Source: CAZBWS01 sp964495705 (GTDB taxonomy: Bacteria > Pseudomonadota > Gammaproteobacteria > HTCC5015). From it: a stretch of DNA of 64,000 nt. Each line of letters opens with the position of its first letter. Position 1 is the first letter of the stretch. Of the stretch, positions 46,122-55,096 are shown piece after piece. Below the pieces are notes generated by a model that saw nothing but the letters and a program-made list of their open reading frames with translations, did not search any database and was not told where the DNA came from. Location: positions 1 to 64,000 of the forward strand of contig CAZBWS010000005.1 of assembly GCA_964495705.1 (NCBI GenBank), given 5' to 3'. The translations under genes were made by a program, and so were the position numbers.

Positions 46122-48656
46122 ATGAGTAAGCAAAAGTTAGTCGTCATCGGAAACGGTATGGTCGGCCATAACTTCTTAGAGAAGTTGGTTGAAGCAGAGG
46201 GCTTAGATCAGTACGAGGTGACAGTGTTCTGTGAAGAGCCTAGGCCTGCTTACGATCGAGTACACTTAAGTGAATACTTTGGCGGCCGAACTGCTGAAGA
46301 GTTATCGATGGTGAAAGGTGACTTCTTCAATGAAAATGGCATTAAGCTGCACTTGAATGATCGCGCTGCGAAAATTGATCGTGGCAGCAAAACGGTTGTT
46401 TCAGAACAGGGCGTAGAAATTGCTTATGATAAGGCGGTTATCGCCTCAGGATCTTACCCTTTCGTGCCCCCCGTGCCGGGCCACGATCGCGATAACTGCT
46501 TGGTTTATCGTACCATTGAAGATTTAGAGGCGATGACTGCAGCGGGAAAAACCAGTAAAGTGGGAGTGGTTGTCGGAGGTGGTTTGCTCGGGCTTGAGGC
46601 CGCTAACGCACTGAAGCAGATGGGTATGGAAACTCACGTAGTAGAATTTGCACCGCGCTTGATGATGGTACAAGTAGACCCCGAAGGTGGTGCCATGCTG
46701 CGCAAGAAAATTGAAGATTTGGGTGTACATGTCCACACTTCAAAAAATACTCAGAACATCAGCGACGGCGATGAGCATCTACACAAGATGGAATTCGCTG
46801 ATGGCAGTGAGTTAGAAACCGATTTCATTTTATTCTCCGCAGGTATTCGACCACGCGACGATATTGCCAAGGACTCAGGACTATTGCTGGGTCAACGCGG
46901 CGGCATCGTTATTGATAATGGTTGCCAAACCTCTGATCAAGATATCTATGCGATTGGTGAGTGTGCACTTTGGGATAATCGTATTTTTGGTTTGGTGGCG
47001 CCAGGCTATCAAATGGCTAAAGTCGTGGTAGATCGACTATTAGGCGAGGAAAATAGTTTTACTGGTGCTGATATGAGTACTAAGTTGAAATTGATGGGTG
47101 TGGATGTTGCAAGTATTGGCGATGCCCATGCGACCACACCTGGTGCTCGTATTTATCAATACACCGATGGTGTGAATGAAATATATAAGCGCATCGTCGT
47201 ATCGGATGATGGTAAAAAATTGCTCGGTTCGGTATTGATTGGTGATGCCGCCGACTACGGTAACTTATTACAAGTTTATTTAAACGATATTGAACTGCCT
47301 GAGCACCCCGATAGCTTGATTCTCCCTGTGCGAGACGGCCAGGAAGGTGGAGGAGGTATTGGTGTTGATGCCTTGCCTGATGCGGCACAAATCTGCTCCT
47401 GCCACGATGTGAGTAAGGGCGATATTATCCATGCTATGGATGGCGGTGCCTGCACCATGGGTGACTTGCGCGGCTGTACTAAAGCGGCCACAGGTTGTGG
47501 TGGTTGTACTGCACTGGTTAAGCAAGTACTCGATTCGGAGCTAGGTAAGCGCGGCGTAGAAGTAAATACGGATATCTGTGAGCACTTTGCTCATACTCGC
47601 CAAGAGCTGTATCACATGGTACGTGCAGGTGAGATCAAGACATTTAAACAATTAATTGAGAAACATGGCCAGGGTTCGGGTTGCGAAATTTGTAAGCCTG
47701 CTGTGGGTTCTATTTTAGCCTCTTGCTGGAATGAGCACGTTCTAGAGCCAATGCATATTGGCTTGCAAGATACCAACGATACCTTTATGGGCAATATGCA
47801 AAAAGACGGTACTTACTCCGTTGTTCCCCGTATTGCCGGTGGTGAAATAACCCCTGAAAAATTGATTGTTCTAGGTGAAGTCGCTAAAGATTATGGTTTG
47901 TACACCAAGATTACAGGTGGACAGCGCGTCGATTTATTTGGTGCACGCTTAGAGCAGTTGCCACCCATTTGGCAGCGTCTAGTGGACGCGGGTTTTGAGA
48001 CTGGTCACGCTTATGGTAAGTCACTGCGTACGGTGAAGTCCTGTGTGGGCAGCACCTGGTGCCGCTACGGTGTCGATGACTCGGTGGGTTTGGCAATTGA
48101 ATTAGAAAACCGCTACAAGGGCTTGCGCTCGCCACATAAAATTAAATTTGCTGTATCTGGTTGTACTCGCGAATGTGCAGAAGCACAGAGCAAAGATATT
48201 GGTGTTATAGCCACTGAGAATGGCTGGAATTTATATGTCTGCGGCAATGGCGGAATGAAGCCTCGCCACGGCGACCTACTGGCGACTGATTTGGATAAGG
48301 CGACGTTGATTCAATATATCGATCGCTTGTTAATGTTCTATGTGCGCACTGCCGATCGCCTGCAGCGCACCTCGGTGTGGATGGAAAATATTGAAGGTGG
48401 CTTGGACTATGTTCGTGAAGTCGTCATGCGGGACTCATTGAATCTTTGTGACGAGTTTGAAGCAGAGATGCAGCTGGTGATTGATACGTATCAATGTGAA
48501 TGGAAGACCACGATTGAAAGTCCTGAAAAACTAAAGCGTTTCCGCACTTTTGTTAACAGCGATGAAACCGATAACAATGTGGTATTTGTTGAAGAGCGCG
48601 AGCAGATTCGGCCCGCAACAGAAGATGAAAAGCAGCACTTAAAGGCGACGGCGTAG
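46122..48656 (+). CDS. nirB: Assimilatory nitrite reductase large subunit
   Basis: This 844-residue NADH-dependent siroheme nitrite reductase makes ammonium from nitrite. The N-terminal FAD/NADH reductase part (VVIGNGMVGHNFLEKL, VGVVVGGGLLGLEAANAL) is followed by BFD-type [2Fe-2S] segments (CSCHDVSKGDI with CTKAATGCGGC; GSGCEICKP). The sulfite/nitrite reductase domain carries the siroheme/[4Fe-4S] ligands in CVGSTWCRYG and SGCTRECAEA. ATG 46122 was preferred over the upstream GTG at 46110, because GAGAG just before it fits a ribosome site. It is followed 9 bp later by nirD. Confidence 0.96.
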   Translation: MSKQKLVVIGNGMVGHNFLEKLVEAEGLDQYEVTVFCEEPRPAYDRVHLSEYFGGRTAEELSMVKGDFFNENGIKLHLNDRAAKIDRGSKTVVSEQGVEIAYDKAVIASGSYPFVPPVPGHDRDNCLVYRTIEDLEAMTAAGKTSKVGVVVGGGLLGLEAANALKQMGMETHVVEFAPRLMMVQVDPEGGAMLRKKIEDLGVHVHTSKNTQNISDGDEHLHKMEFADGSELETDFILFSAGIRPRDDIAKDSGLLLGQRGGIVIDNGCQTSDQDIYAIGECALWDNRIFGLVAPGYQMAKVVVDRLLGEENSFTGADMSTKLKLMGVDVASIGDAHATTPGARIYQYTDGVNEIYKRIVVSDDGKKLLGSVLIGDAADYGNLLQVYLNDIELPEHPDSLILPVRDGQEGGGGIGVDALPDAAQICSCHDVSKGDIIHAMDGGACTMGDLRGCTKAATGCGGCTALVKQVLDSELGKRGVEVNTDICEHFAHTRQELYHMVRAGEIKTFKQLIEKHGQGSGCEICKPAVGSILASCWNEHVLEPMHIGLQDTNDTFMGNMQKDGTYSVVPRIAGGEITPEKLIVLGEVAKDYGLYTKITGGQRVDLFGARLEQLPPIWQRLVDAGFETGHAYGKSLRTVKSCVGSTWCRYGVDDSVGLAIELENRYKGLRSPHKIKFAVSGCTRECAEAQSKDIGVIATENGWNLYVCGNGGMKPRHGDLLATDLDKATLIQYIDRLLMFYVRTADRLQRTSVWMENIEGGLDYVREVVMRDSLNLCDEFEAEMQLVIDTYQCEWKTTIESPEKLKRFRTFVNSDETDNNVVFVEEREQIRPATEDEKQHLKATA

Positions 48657-48665
48657 GAGTTGGAT

Positions 48666-48995
48666 ATGAGTGAAGTAACAACAGTTTGTAAATTAGAAGA
48701 CTTAACCCCTTATAGCGGTACTTGTGCCCTTGTTAATGGTCAGCAGATTGCGCTATTTCGTCTGGATGAAGGGAGTACTGTTTATGCAATAGGTAACTAC
48801 GATCCTATTGGTAAGGCGAATGTATTGTCACGCGGCTTGCTTGGCGATATTGAAGGCCAGCCGGTAGTGGCATCACCTTTGTACAAGCAGCACTTTAATT
48901 TGAAAACGGGTGAATGCTTGCAAGAAGCTGGTGTGAGTGTGCCAGTTTATACAGTAGCGATTGATGGTGGCGATGTAAAAGTAATTGCTGCATAA
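48666..48995 (+). CDS. nirD: Nitrite reductase small subunit
   Basis: This 109-residue Rieske-fold partner of NirB lacks the Cys and His cluster ligands, as NirD proteins usually do (YDPIGKANVLSRGLLGDIEGQPVVASPLYKQHFNLKTG). GGAG at 48656-48659 sets the ATG at 48666 as the start; the TTG at 48660 is too close to that site. Confidence 0.92.
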   Translation: MSEVTTVCKLEDLTPYSGTCALVNGQQIALFRLDEGSTVYAIGNYDPIGKANVLSRGLLGDIEGQPVVASPLYKQHFNLKTGECLQEAGVSVPVYTVAIDGGDVKVIAA

Positions 48996-49006
48996 ATAAA
49001 ATTATA

Positions 49007-49039
49007 ATTGGGATAGTTTGCTAGAAAGCCTATCCGCAT
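49007..49039. repeat. Motif pair between nirD and nasA
   Basis: CTATCCGCAT (49030-49039, part of an exact AGCCTATCCGCAT) faces a degenerate left arm, ATTGGGATAG (49007-49016), which matches 8 of 10 bases. The stem core is GGATAG/CTATCC with a 13-base loop. It lies in the 71-bp gap before nasA. Confidence 0.6.
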
Positions 49040-49066
49040 AGAAAAAGCGTGTCGCGGAGAACAACG

Positions 49067-51256
49067 ATGTTATTTGGTAGAAAAGATAGAAAGCCGATTA
49101 AGATTGCCGATAAGGGCGTCGTAGACTGGAAGTATACGACCTGCGGTTATTGTTCTACAGGCTGCTCTATTCAGGTTGGCTTAAATGAAGAGGGTAAGGC
49201 AGTGACCTCTCGAGGCACGCCTGATGCCGATGTGAACCGTGGAAAAATTTGTATCAAAGGCATTTTTGAGCACGAGATTTTTGACGCGGAAGGACGTGGA
49301 GATTTACCTCAAGTACGCAATAAATTTTACGACGACTATAAAACCACGGACTGGGATTCTGCCTTGGATACCATGGCAGAAAAAATCAAAGCCGTACAAA
49401 CAGAACATGGGCGTGATTCCTTTGCGGTTGTCTCGACAGGACAGTTGCTCACCGAAGAGTTTTATACCTTAGGTAAGCTGGTTCGCGGTTGCATCGGAAC
49501 GAATAACTATGATGGAAATACTACCTTGTGCATGGCTTCTGCCGTGTCGGGTTATAAGCGTTCCTTTGGTTCAGATGGCCCCCCAGGTTGCTATGATGAC
49601 TTTGAAAACACCGATTGCTTAATTGCTTGGGGGTCGAATCTACCTGAGCAGCACCCGATTATTTACTGGCGTATGAAAGAAGCTCAGGAGAAGCGTAAAT
49701 TCCCGTTGATCGTGGTCGATCCTCGCGTGACTATGCTGGCTCAGTTTGCCGATATTCATTTGCCGATTAGTCCCGGTACTGACGTTGTACTCTTGAATGC
49801 GCTGATGCATGTGATTTTGGAAGAGGGACTAGAAGACCGCGATTATATTAATGCCCACACTCAGGGTATTGAAGCACTGGAAGAGGAAGTTAAAAGTTGG
49901 GATCCTGTGTCGGCCTCGAAGGTCTGCGGCATTGACGAAGACACTATCCGCAATGTTGCGCGCTTATACGCCAATGCGGGTGCGGCTATGTCGATTTGGA
50001 CCATGGGTATTAATCAAAGTACCCATGGCTCAGACGGGGTGGTTAATATCAATAATATGAATTTAATCACAGGCAATATCGGCAAGCCTGGCGGCACAAG
50101 CTTGTCAATTACCGGTCAGTGTAATGCTATGGGTACGCGAGAGTGGTCCTCCTGCTCTGGTCTGCCGGGCTATCGCTACTTAGAAAATGAAAAAGACCGC
50201 GAGTTTATGGCCGATTACTGGGGTATAGATTCTGGTTTTTTCCCGCAAAAACGCGGGCTTGCTGAAACGGATATTTTCCCAGCAATTGAAACGGGGCAGA
50301 TCAAGGGCTTGTGGTTGGTTGCAACTAACCCGATGACCTCTATGCCGAATACCGCGCGTATTCGCAAGACATTAGAAAAATTAGACTTCTTAGTTGTTCA
50401 AGATGCCTATGCGGATGTAGAGACCACTCAGTATGCGCATATGTTTTTACCCGCTGCCGTGTGGGCAGAAAAGGAAGGCTGTTTTACCAATACCGAACGC
50501 CGTGTCAACTTAGTGCGCCCAGTGATGCCACCCAAGGGCAATAATAAGGCGGATTTTTGGATTTTTAAGGAGCTAGCCAAGCGCTTTCCCAATGGTGAAA
50601 AAATCCATTTCCCCGATACCGCGGCCGAAGCCTTTGAAGAGATGGCAGAACTATCCAAAGGCGAAGGGAGAACCTTAAATATTTCGGGCATGACCCACGA
50701 AAAGCTAGAAGCGGCACGGGGTATTCAATGGCCATTTAAAGAAGATGCGGATGGCTTGAAAGGCGAACCGCGCTTGTATACAGACGGAGTCTTTCAAACT
50801 GCTTCGGGCAAAGCCAATTTAATTGCGCTGCCCTTTGTAGATAATAATGAGCGACCCGATGGTGACTATCCCTATTGGCTAAATTCGGGGCGAGTGGTGG
50901 AACACTTTCACACCCGTACTAAAACCGGAAAAATCGGCAATTTAAATAAATACAGCCCCACACCCTATATGGAGATGAACCCTGATGCGGCGCGAGAGCA
51001 AGGCATTAACCATATGGACTATGTGCGCTTGGTCTCTAGGCGCGGTGACTCGGTGGTCATGGTGCAGCTCACCCAGCGCATCCCCAAAGATATGGTGTTC
51101 ATCCCTTTCCACTTTTTTGACTGTGTTAACCGTGTATCTCTGGGTTTGTTGGACCCACACTCGCGTCAACCTGCCTTTAAGCAGTGTGCGGTACGGGTGG
51201 AAAAAGTAGATCAAGCAGAAGCCGGTCGTTTGAACTATGAACGCCGCAACTTCTAG
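49067..51256 (+). CDS. nasA: Assimilatory nitrate reductase catalytic subunit (bis-MGD)
   Basis: This is a 729-residue molybdoenzyme of the NapA/NasA branch. The N-terminal [4Fe-4S] site is CGYCSTGC followed by RGKICIKG. The molybdenum-ligand region is NTTLCMASAVSGYKRSFGSDGPP, matching NasA/NapA, and VDPRVTMLAQFADIHL and the C-terminal molybdopterin-binding ending follow. It lacks the C-terminal [2Fe-2S] domain found in many longer NasA proteins, and no Tat signal is present, so it should be cytoplasmic. Next to it, in place of a NasB/NasC reductase, is a DmsB-DmsC fusion. ATG 49067 has GGAG at 49056-49059; an in-frame GTG at 49049 lies upstream of that site. Confidence 0.9.
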   Translation: MLFGRKDRKPIKIADKGVVDWKYTTCGYCSTGCSIQVGLNEEGKAVTSRGTPDADVNRGKICIKGIFEHEIFDAEGRGDLPQVRNKFYDDYKTTDWDSALDTMAEKIKAVQTEHGRDSFAVVSTGQLLTEEFYTLGKLVRGCIGTNNYDGNTTLCMASAVSGYKRSFGSDGPPGCYDDFENTDCLIAWGSNLPEQHPIIYWRMKEAQEKRKFPLIVVDPRVTMLAQFADIHLPISPGTDVVLLNALMHVILEEGLEDRDYINAHTQGIEALEEEVKSWDPVSASKVCGIDEDTIRNVARLYANAGAAMSIWTMGINQSTHGSDGVVNINNMNLITGNIGKPGGTSLSITGQCNAMGTREWSSCSGLPGYRYLENEKDREFMADYWGIDSGFFPQKRGLAETDIFPAIETGQIKGLWLVATNPMTSMPNTARIRKTLEKLDFLVVQDAYADVETTQYAHMFLPAAVWAEKEGCFTNTERRVNLVRPVMPPKGNNKADFWIFKELAKRFPNGEKIHFPDTAAEAFEEMAELSKGEGRTLNISGMTHEKLEAARGIQWPFKEDADGLKGEPRLYTDGVFQTASGKANLIALPFVDNNERPDGDYPYWLNSGRVVEHFHTRTKTGKIGNLNKYSPTPYMEMNPDAAREQGINHMDYVRLVSRRGDSVVMVQLTQRIPKDMVFIPFHFFDCVNRVSLGLLDPHSRQPAFKQCAVRVEKVDQAEAGRLNYERRNF

Positions 51257-51271
51257 GGAGCAAGGAACAAT

Positions 51272-53188
51272 ATGCAAAAAATGAATATATTAGAACTCAC
51301 TCGCGAACGTCTAGATAAAATTGGGCGCGATGACTCCTATAAAAACCCTAAAGATCGCGATATTTTTGATTCGCGCAATGACCAACAGCCCTATGCAAAG
51401 CTGAAAGATATCGACATTAAAGTCGATAATCGCTATGGACAGAAAATTGACCTACTAGACCTGACTGAGGGCAAGTTCCCCGAAGGTCGCTCTATGTTTA
51501 TCAATGAAAACCCTCGGGTGGGTGATAACCCAAACCGCAATAAACAACACGGTTTTCACTTTACTGCAGATAATTGTATTGGCTGTCACGCCTGTGAAGC
51601 GGCCTGTAGTGAGAAAAATGACAATCCCGCCCACCTCAGTTTTAGGTCGGTAGGTTATGTGGAAGGGGGGACTTACCCTGACTACAAGCGCTTAAATATT
51701 TCCATGGCGTGTAACCACTGCGACGACCCTGTTTGCTTAAAGGGTTGCCCAACCAAGGCTTACACCAAGCACGTGGAATACGGTGCGGTATTACAAGATC
51801 CCGACACTTGCTTTGGTTGCGGCTATTGCACATGGGTATGCCCTTATAACGCACCCCAGCTGGATCCGATTAAAGGCCAGGTGTCTAAGTGCAATATGTG
51901 TGTCGATCGCTTGGAAGTGGGCTTGAAGCCGGCCTGTGTTTCGGCCTGTGTTGGCAACGCCTTAAACTTTGGCGTGATTGAAAACGTGCCGGAGAACCGA
52001 GAACAGGTCAAGGCGCAGATACCGGGCTTCCCCAGCCCTGACATCACTCACCCGAATATTCGCTTTCAGCAAACGCGCACCATGCCGAATGAAATGACGC
52101 GAACGGATACCATGAATGTTAAATATCACAAACAGGAAGACGGCAGCTTCAGCTCTGTAGTGGATGAAAAGCAGGGCAAGGCCAAATATTGGAATTTAGC
52201 TAAGCTAAGCTCACGGGAAAACCCTCTAGTGGTATTTACCCTGGGCTCACAAACCGCTATGGGCGCTTTTGCCGCACTATTTTTAGCCAGTTTTATAAAT
52301 ATCCCTGGCTTGAGTGCGGTAGTAGAGAGTGCTGCCTTTATTCCTTTATTGCTGATTATGATTGCTTTGCAAACGGGTGGGTTGATTCTTTCGACCATGC
52401 ATTTGGGCAAGCCTATGCGCTTTTATCGGGGCTTTAACAATTTACGCTTCTCCCCCGTGAGTCGCGAAGCTTTGGGTGTGGCGATGTTCCATGCAGGACT
52501 GAGCGCGTTTACCTTCTTTAAGGTAGTGCAGACCTGGCTGGACTGGGTGATTTTAGATATAGCTTGTTATGCGGCGGGAGGCTTTGCTGTGCTTGCTGCG
52601 GCATTAGGCTTGTTCTTTATGTGTACCAGCTATCGCATTAAGGCGCGGCCATTTTGGAATCACTGGCAGGTCTCAACGACTTTCTACGGCACCTTGTTGA
52701 GCTTAGGTGGTGTTTTAATTGCGGTGGTGGCGCTACCTGTACTGTTATTTACTGGCGGTGACTGGTTGGCCTTGTTGCCGGTAGTTGCGCTGATGATGGC
52801 CGCGGGTTTGGTCATCGAAGGCGTAGGTCTGATTGCCCACGCCAAGCACTTGAATGTTGAAGCGGGTGAAGGTGCCGCCTCCCACTATATGCAGCAGACC
52901 ATCTTTGGCAAAACGTATATTGCTAGAAATGTATCTATCGCTACGGCGGCTGTATTGGCCCTGGTTGCAGCGCTTATTGGCGGCGTAGCGGGTTTAGTCC
53001 TAATCAGCCTATCCGCATTACTTGCAGTGCTGGCGTTGCTAGCTGGTCGCGCCTTGTTTTATGTGCTGGTTGTGCCCACGACAATGCCAGGGGCGTTCTT
53101 TTGGAAGAACAAGGGTTTTGAAGAGCATGCCCGAGACATTGGACTTGCGGATATGCCCCAGGTGGGTGTCGTCCCCGATTTACATTAA
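51272..53188 (+). CDS. DmsB-DmsC fusion: four-cluster ferredoxin joined to a quinol-oxidising membrane anchor
   Basis: One 638-residue protein unites two subunits that are separate in DMSO reductase. The N-terminal half (about 85-240) has four [4Fe-4S] motifs: CIGCHACEAACSEKN, CNHCDDPVCLKGCP, CFGCGYCTWVCPYNAP, and CNMCVDRLEVGLKPACVSAC. From about residue 330 the protein is a DmsC/NrfD-like anchor with around eight helices, including STMHLGKPMRFYRGFNNLRFSPVSREAL, the family signature. It lacks a Tat signal, so the iron-sulfur domain is predicted to face the cytoplasm. The gene starts 15 bp after nasA. It most likely passes electrons from quinol to NasA. Confidence 0.85.
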   Translation: MQKMNILELTRERLDKIGRDDSYKNPKDRDIFDSRNDQQPYAKLKDIDIKVDNRYGQKIDLLDLTEGKFPEGRSMFINENPRVGDNPNRNKQHGFHFTADNCIGCHACEAACSEKNDNPAHLSFRSVGYVEGGTYPDYKRLNISMACNHCDDPVCLKGCPTKAYTKHVEYGAVLQDPDTCFGCGYCTWVCPYNAPQLDPIKGQVSKCNMCVDRLEVGLKPACVSACVGNALNFGVIENVPENREQVKAQIPGFPSPDITHPNIRFQQTRTMPNEMTRTDTMNVKYHKQEDGSFSSVVDEKQGKAKYWNLAKLSSRENPLVVFTLGSQTAMGAFAALFLASFINIPGLSAVVESAAFIPLLLIMIALQTGGLILSTMHLGKPMRFYRGFNNLRFSPVSREALGVAMFHAGLSAFTFFKVVQTWLDWVILDIACYAAGGFAVLAAALGLFFMCTSYRIKARPFWNHWQVSTTFYGTLLSLGGVLIAVVALPVLLFTGGDWLALLPVVALMMAAGLVIEGVGLIAHAKHLNVEAGEGAASHYMQQTIFGKTYIARNVSIATAAVLALVAALIGGVAGLVLISLSALLAVLALLAGRALFYVLVVPTTMPGAFFWKNKGFEEHARDIGLADMPQVGVVPDLH

Positions 53189-53245
53189 TGTTCACACTCT
53201 GCCAGGGAGGGCGGTTAGCTGTAGCGCATTTGAGAAACTGATAAC

Positions 53246-53971
53246 ATGATTAAGCCATTATTCCCTAGCGCTAAAAATAAGGTTAATGATTACCCTGAGC
53301 AGTCAATGAGCACTGCTGAACAGGCTAGTTTGAGTGCAGCATTTAACGCACTCTACGCAGCTGAGCAAGAGCCGCAAAAGTTATTTGACTTGTGCAAGCA
53401 GCACGCAGATTTGGGCGTAATTGATGCCCTTTATCTGCTTGCCTTGTTCTATGAGCGCGGTGATAGCGCTGTGCAGGCTTACTACCCCCAAGCGATAGAG
53501 TGTTATAAGCGCTGTGCAGACTACCCAAATGAAGACGGCTTAGGCCATGCTCAAGCTCAATATAATCTAGGCCTGATTTACGCCCAAGATAAGTTTGGCG
53601 AGAGTAATTTTGCCTTGGCCTATGGTTATTTTAAGGCGGCTGCAGAGCAGGGTATTGTTGAGGCTCAATACAATTTAGCCTGTATGTATGATGAGGGTTT
53701 GGGCTGCCCTGCGGATAAGTCTAGCGCTTTTAACTGGTATGAAAAAGCTGCGCAACAAGGCTTTGCAAATGCTGCACACAATATGGCTCAGTTGTATCAA
53801 CAGGGCGAGGGGGTGGAGCAGGACGTGGTTAAAGCCTATGCTTGGACACTGTATGCCGCCAAACAGGGTGTGCCTCAGGCGCAGCAAACCGAGCCTGAAA
53901 TGACGGCGGCATTGGCACCAGAGCAACTGCAACAGGGTAAGGCCTTGTTGCAGCATTTACTGCAGCCTTAG
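53246..53971 (+). CDS. Sel1-repeat protein
   Basis: This 241-residue soluble helical-repeat protein has at least three Sel1-like repeats (AQAQYNLGLIYAQ, AYGYFKAAAEQGIVEAQYNLACMYDEG, AFNWYEKAAQQGFANAAHNMAQLYQQG, AYAWTLYAAKQG). Such repeats mediate protein contacts; no catalytic motif is seen. Sitting between the nitrate reductase electron-transfer subunit and apbC, it could be an assembly factor for either, but this is context only. The ribosome site before 53246 is weak, and the ATG 24 codons later is an alternative start. Confidence 0.7.
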   Translation: MIKPLFPSAKNKVNDYPEQSMSTAEQASLSAAFNALYAAEQEPQKLFDLCKQHADLGVIDALYLLALFYERGDSAVQAYYPQAIECYKRCADYPNEDGLGHAQAQYNLGLIYAQDKFGESNFALAYGYFKAAAEQGIVEAQYNLACMYDEGLGCPADKSSAFNWYEKAAQQGFANAAHNMAQLYQQGEGVEQDVVKAYAWTLYAAKQGVPQAQQTEPEMTAALAPEQLQQGKALLQHLLQP

Positions 53972-53984
53972 TGGGGTTACTAAA

Positions 53985-55067
53985 ATGATTGATGACATCA
54001 AAAAAACATTAGCCTCCTACCCCATCCCCTTTGTTGGTCTGAGCCTAGAAGAGGCGAAGGCGATCAAGCAACTGGAATTGGACGGCGACCGGCTACAACT
54101 GACGCTACATATTGATATGCCTTGCCATAGCTTGGCGCCCCATATAGAAGCGGAGTTACAGCAGTTACTGGGGCAGCAGTTCCCTGTACTTGAGCTGCAA
54201 TTAAACGTGCAACAGGCGATTGTTGCACATCAATTACAAAACAGTAATACGAGCTTAAAGCCCCATAAGCACGTTAAAAATATTATTGCCGTGGCCTCGG
54301 GTAAGGGGGGCGTGGGCAAGTCTACGACGACGGTTAACTTGGCCTTGGCACTACAGGCCGAAGGCGCATGCGTAGGGATATTGGATGCGGATATTTATGG
54401 CCCTAGCCAGGGGATGATGCTGAATTTAACCCAGCGCCCAGAAACTCGCGATGGGCAAACCATGGAACCGCTGGAAGCCTTTGGCCTTAAAGTGAATACC
54501 ATGGCGGTACTGGTCGACCAAGACCAGCCGATGATCTGGCGCGGCCCCATGGTATCTAGTGCCTTGGAGCAATTATTGAATGAAACCCAGTGGCGCGAAC
54601 TCGACTACCTGCTGATTGACCTGCCGCCAGGTACGGGAGATATTCAGTTGACCATGTCGCAGAAAATACCTGTTTCTGGTGCGGTAGTTGTCAGCACGCC
54701 ACAGGATATAGCCTTACTCGATGCCAAGCGTGGGGTTAAAATGTTCGAAGAAGTAAATGTCCCAGTACTGGGGGTTATTGAAAATATGAGTACACATATT
54801 TGCAGTGCCTGCGGCCATGAAGAACATATTTTTGGCCACGGTGGTGCACAGCGCATGGCCGAGGAATACGGCTCTCTATTGCTGGGTAGTTTGCCTTTGG
54901 ATATTAATATTCGCCAGCAGGCGGATAGTGGCACACCGATTGTTGCCGTTGAACCCGATGGCGAGATTGCACATATTTATCGCGCGGCGGCGCTGCGCAT
55001 GTGTGGGCAGCTGGCGCGCAGGCCAAAAGACTTTAGCGCCTCTTTTGGTAGTATTTCGATACAGTAA
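53985..55067 (+). CDS. apbC: Iron-sulfur cluster carrier ATPase ApbC/Mrp
   Basis: This 360-residue P-loop ATPase carries [4Fe-4S] clusters. An N-terminal DUF59/MIP18-like segment (about 1-85) precedes the deviant Walker A SGKGGVGKST (about 107-116). DADIYGPSQGMML, LLIDLPPGTGDIQLT and the cluster-binding CSACGHEEHIFG (CxxC) follow. In this position it may help load the many Fe-S clusters of NasA, the DmsBC fusion, NirB and MoaA, all encoded nearby. That link is inference. Confidence 0.93.
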   Translation: MIDDIKKTLASYPIPFVGLSLEEAKAIKQLELDGDRLQLTLHIDMPCHSLAPHIEAELQQLLGQQFPVLELQLNVQQAIVAHQLQNSNTSLKPHKHVKNIIAVASGKGGVGKSTTTVNLALALQAEGACVGILDADIYGPSQGMMLNLTQRPETRDGQTMEPLEAFGLKVNTMAVLVDQDQPMIWRGPMVSSALEQLLNETQWRELDYLLIDLPPGTGDIQLTMSQKIPVSGAVVVSTPQDIALLDAKRGVKMFEEVNVPVLGVIENMSTHICSACGHEEHIFGHGGAQRMAEEYGSLLLGSLPLDINIRQQADSGTPIVAVEPDGEIAHIYRAAALRMCGQLARRPKDFSASFGSISIQ

Positions 55068-55096
55068 ACCCTACGGGAAAGCGTTACACTAAGGTC

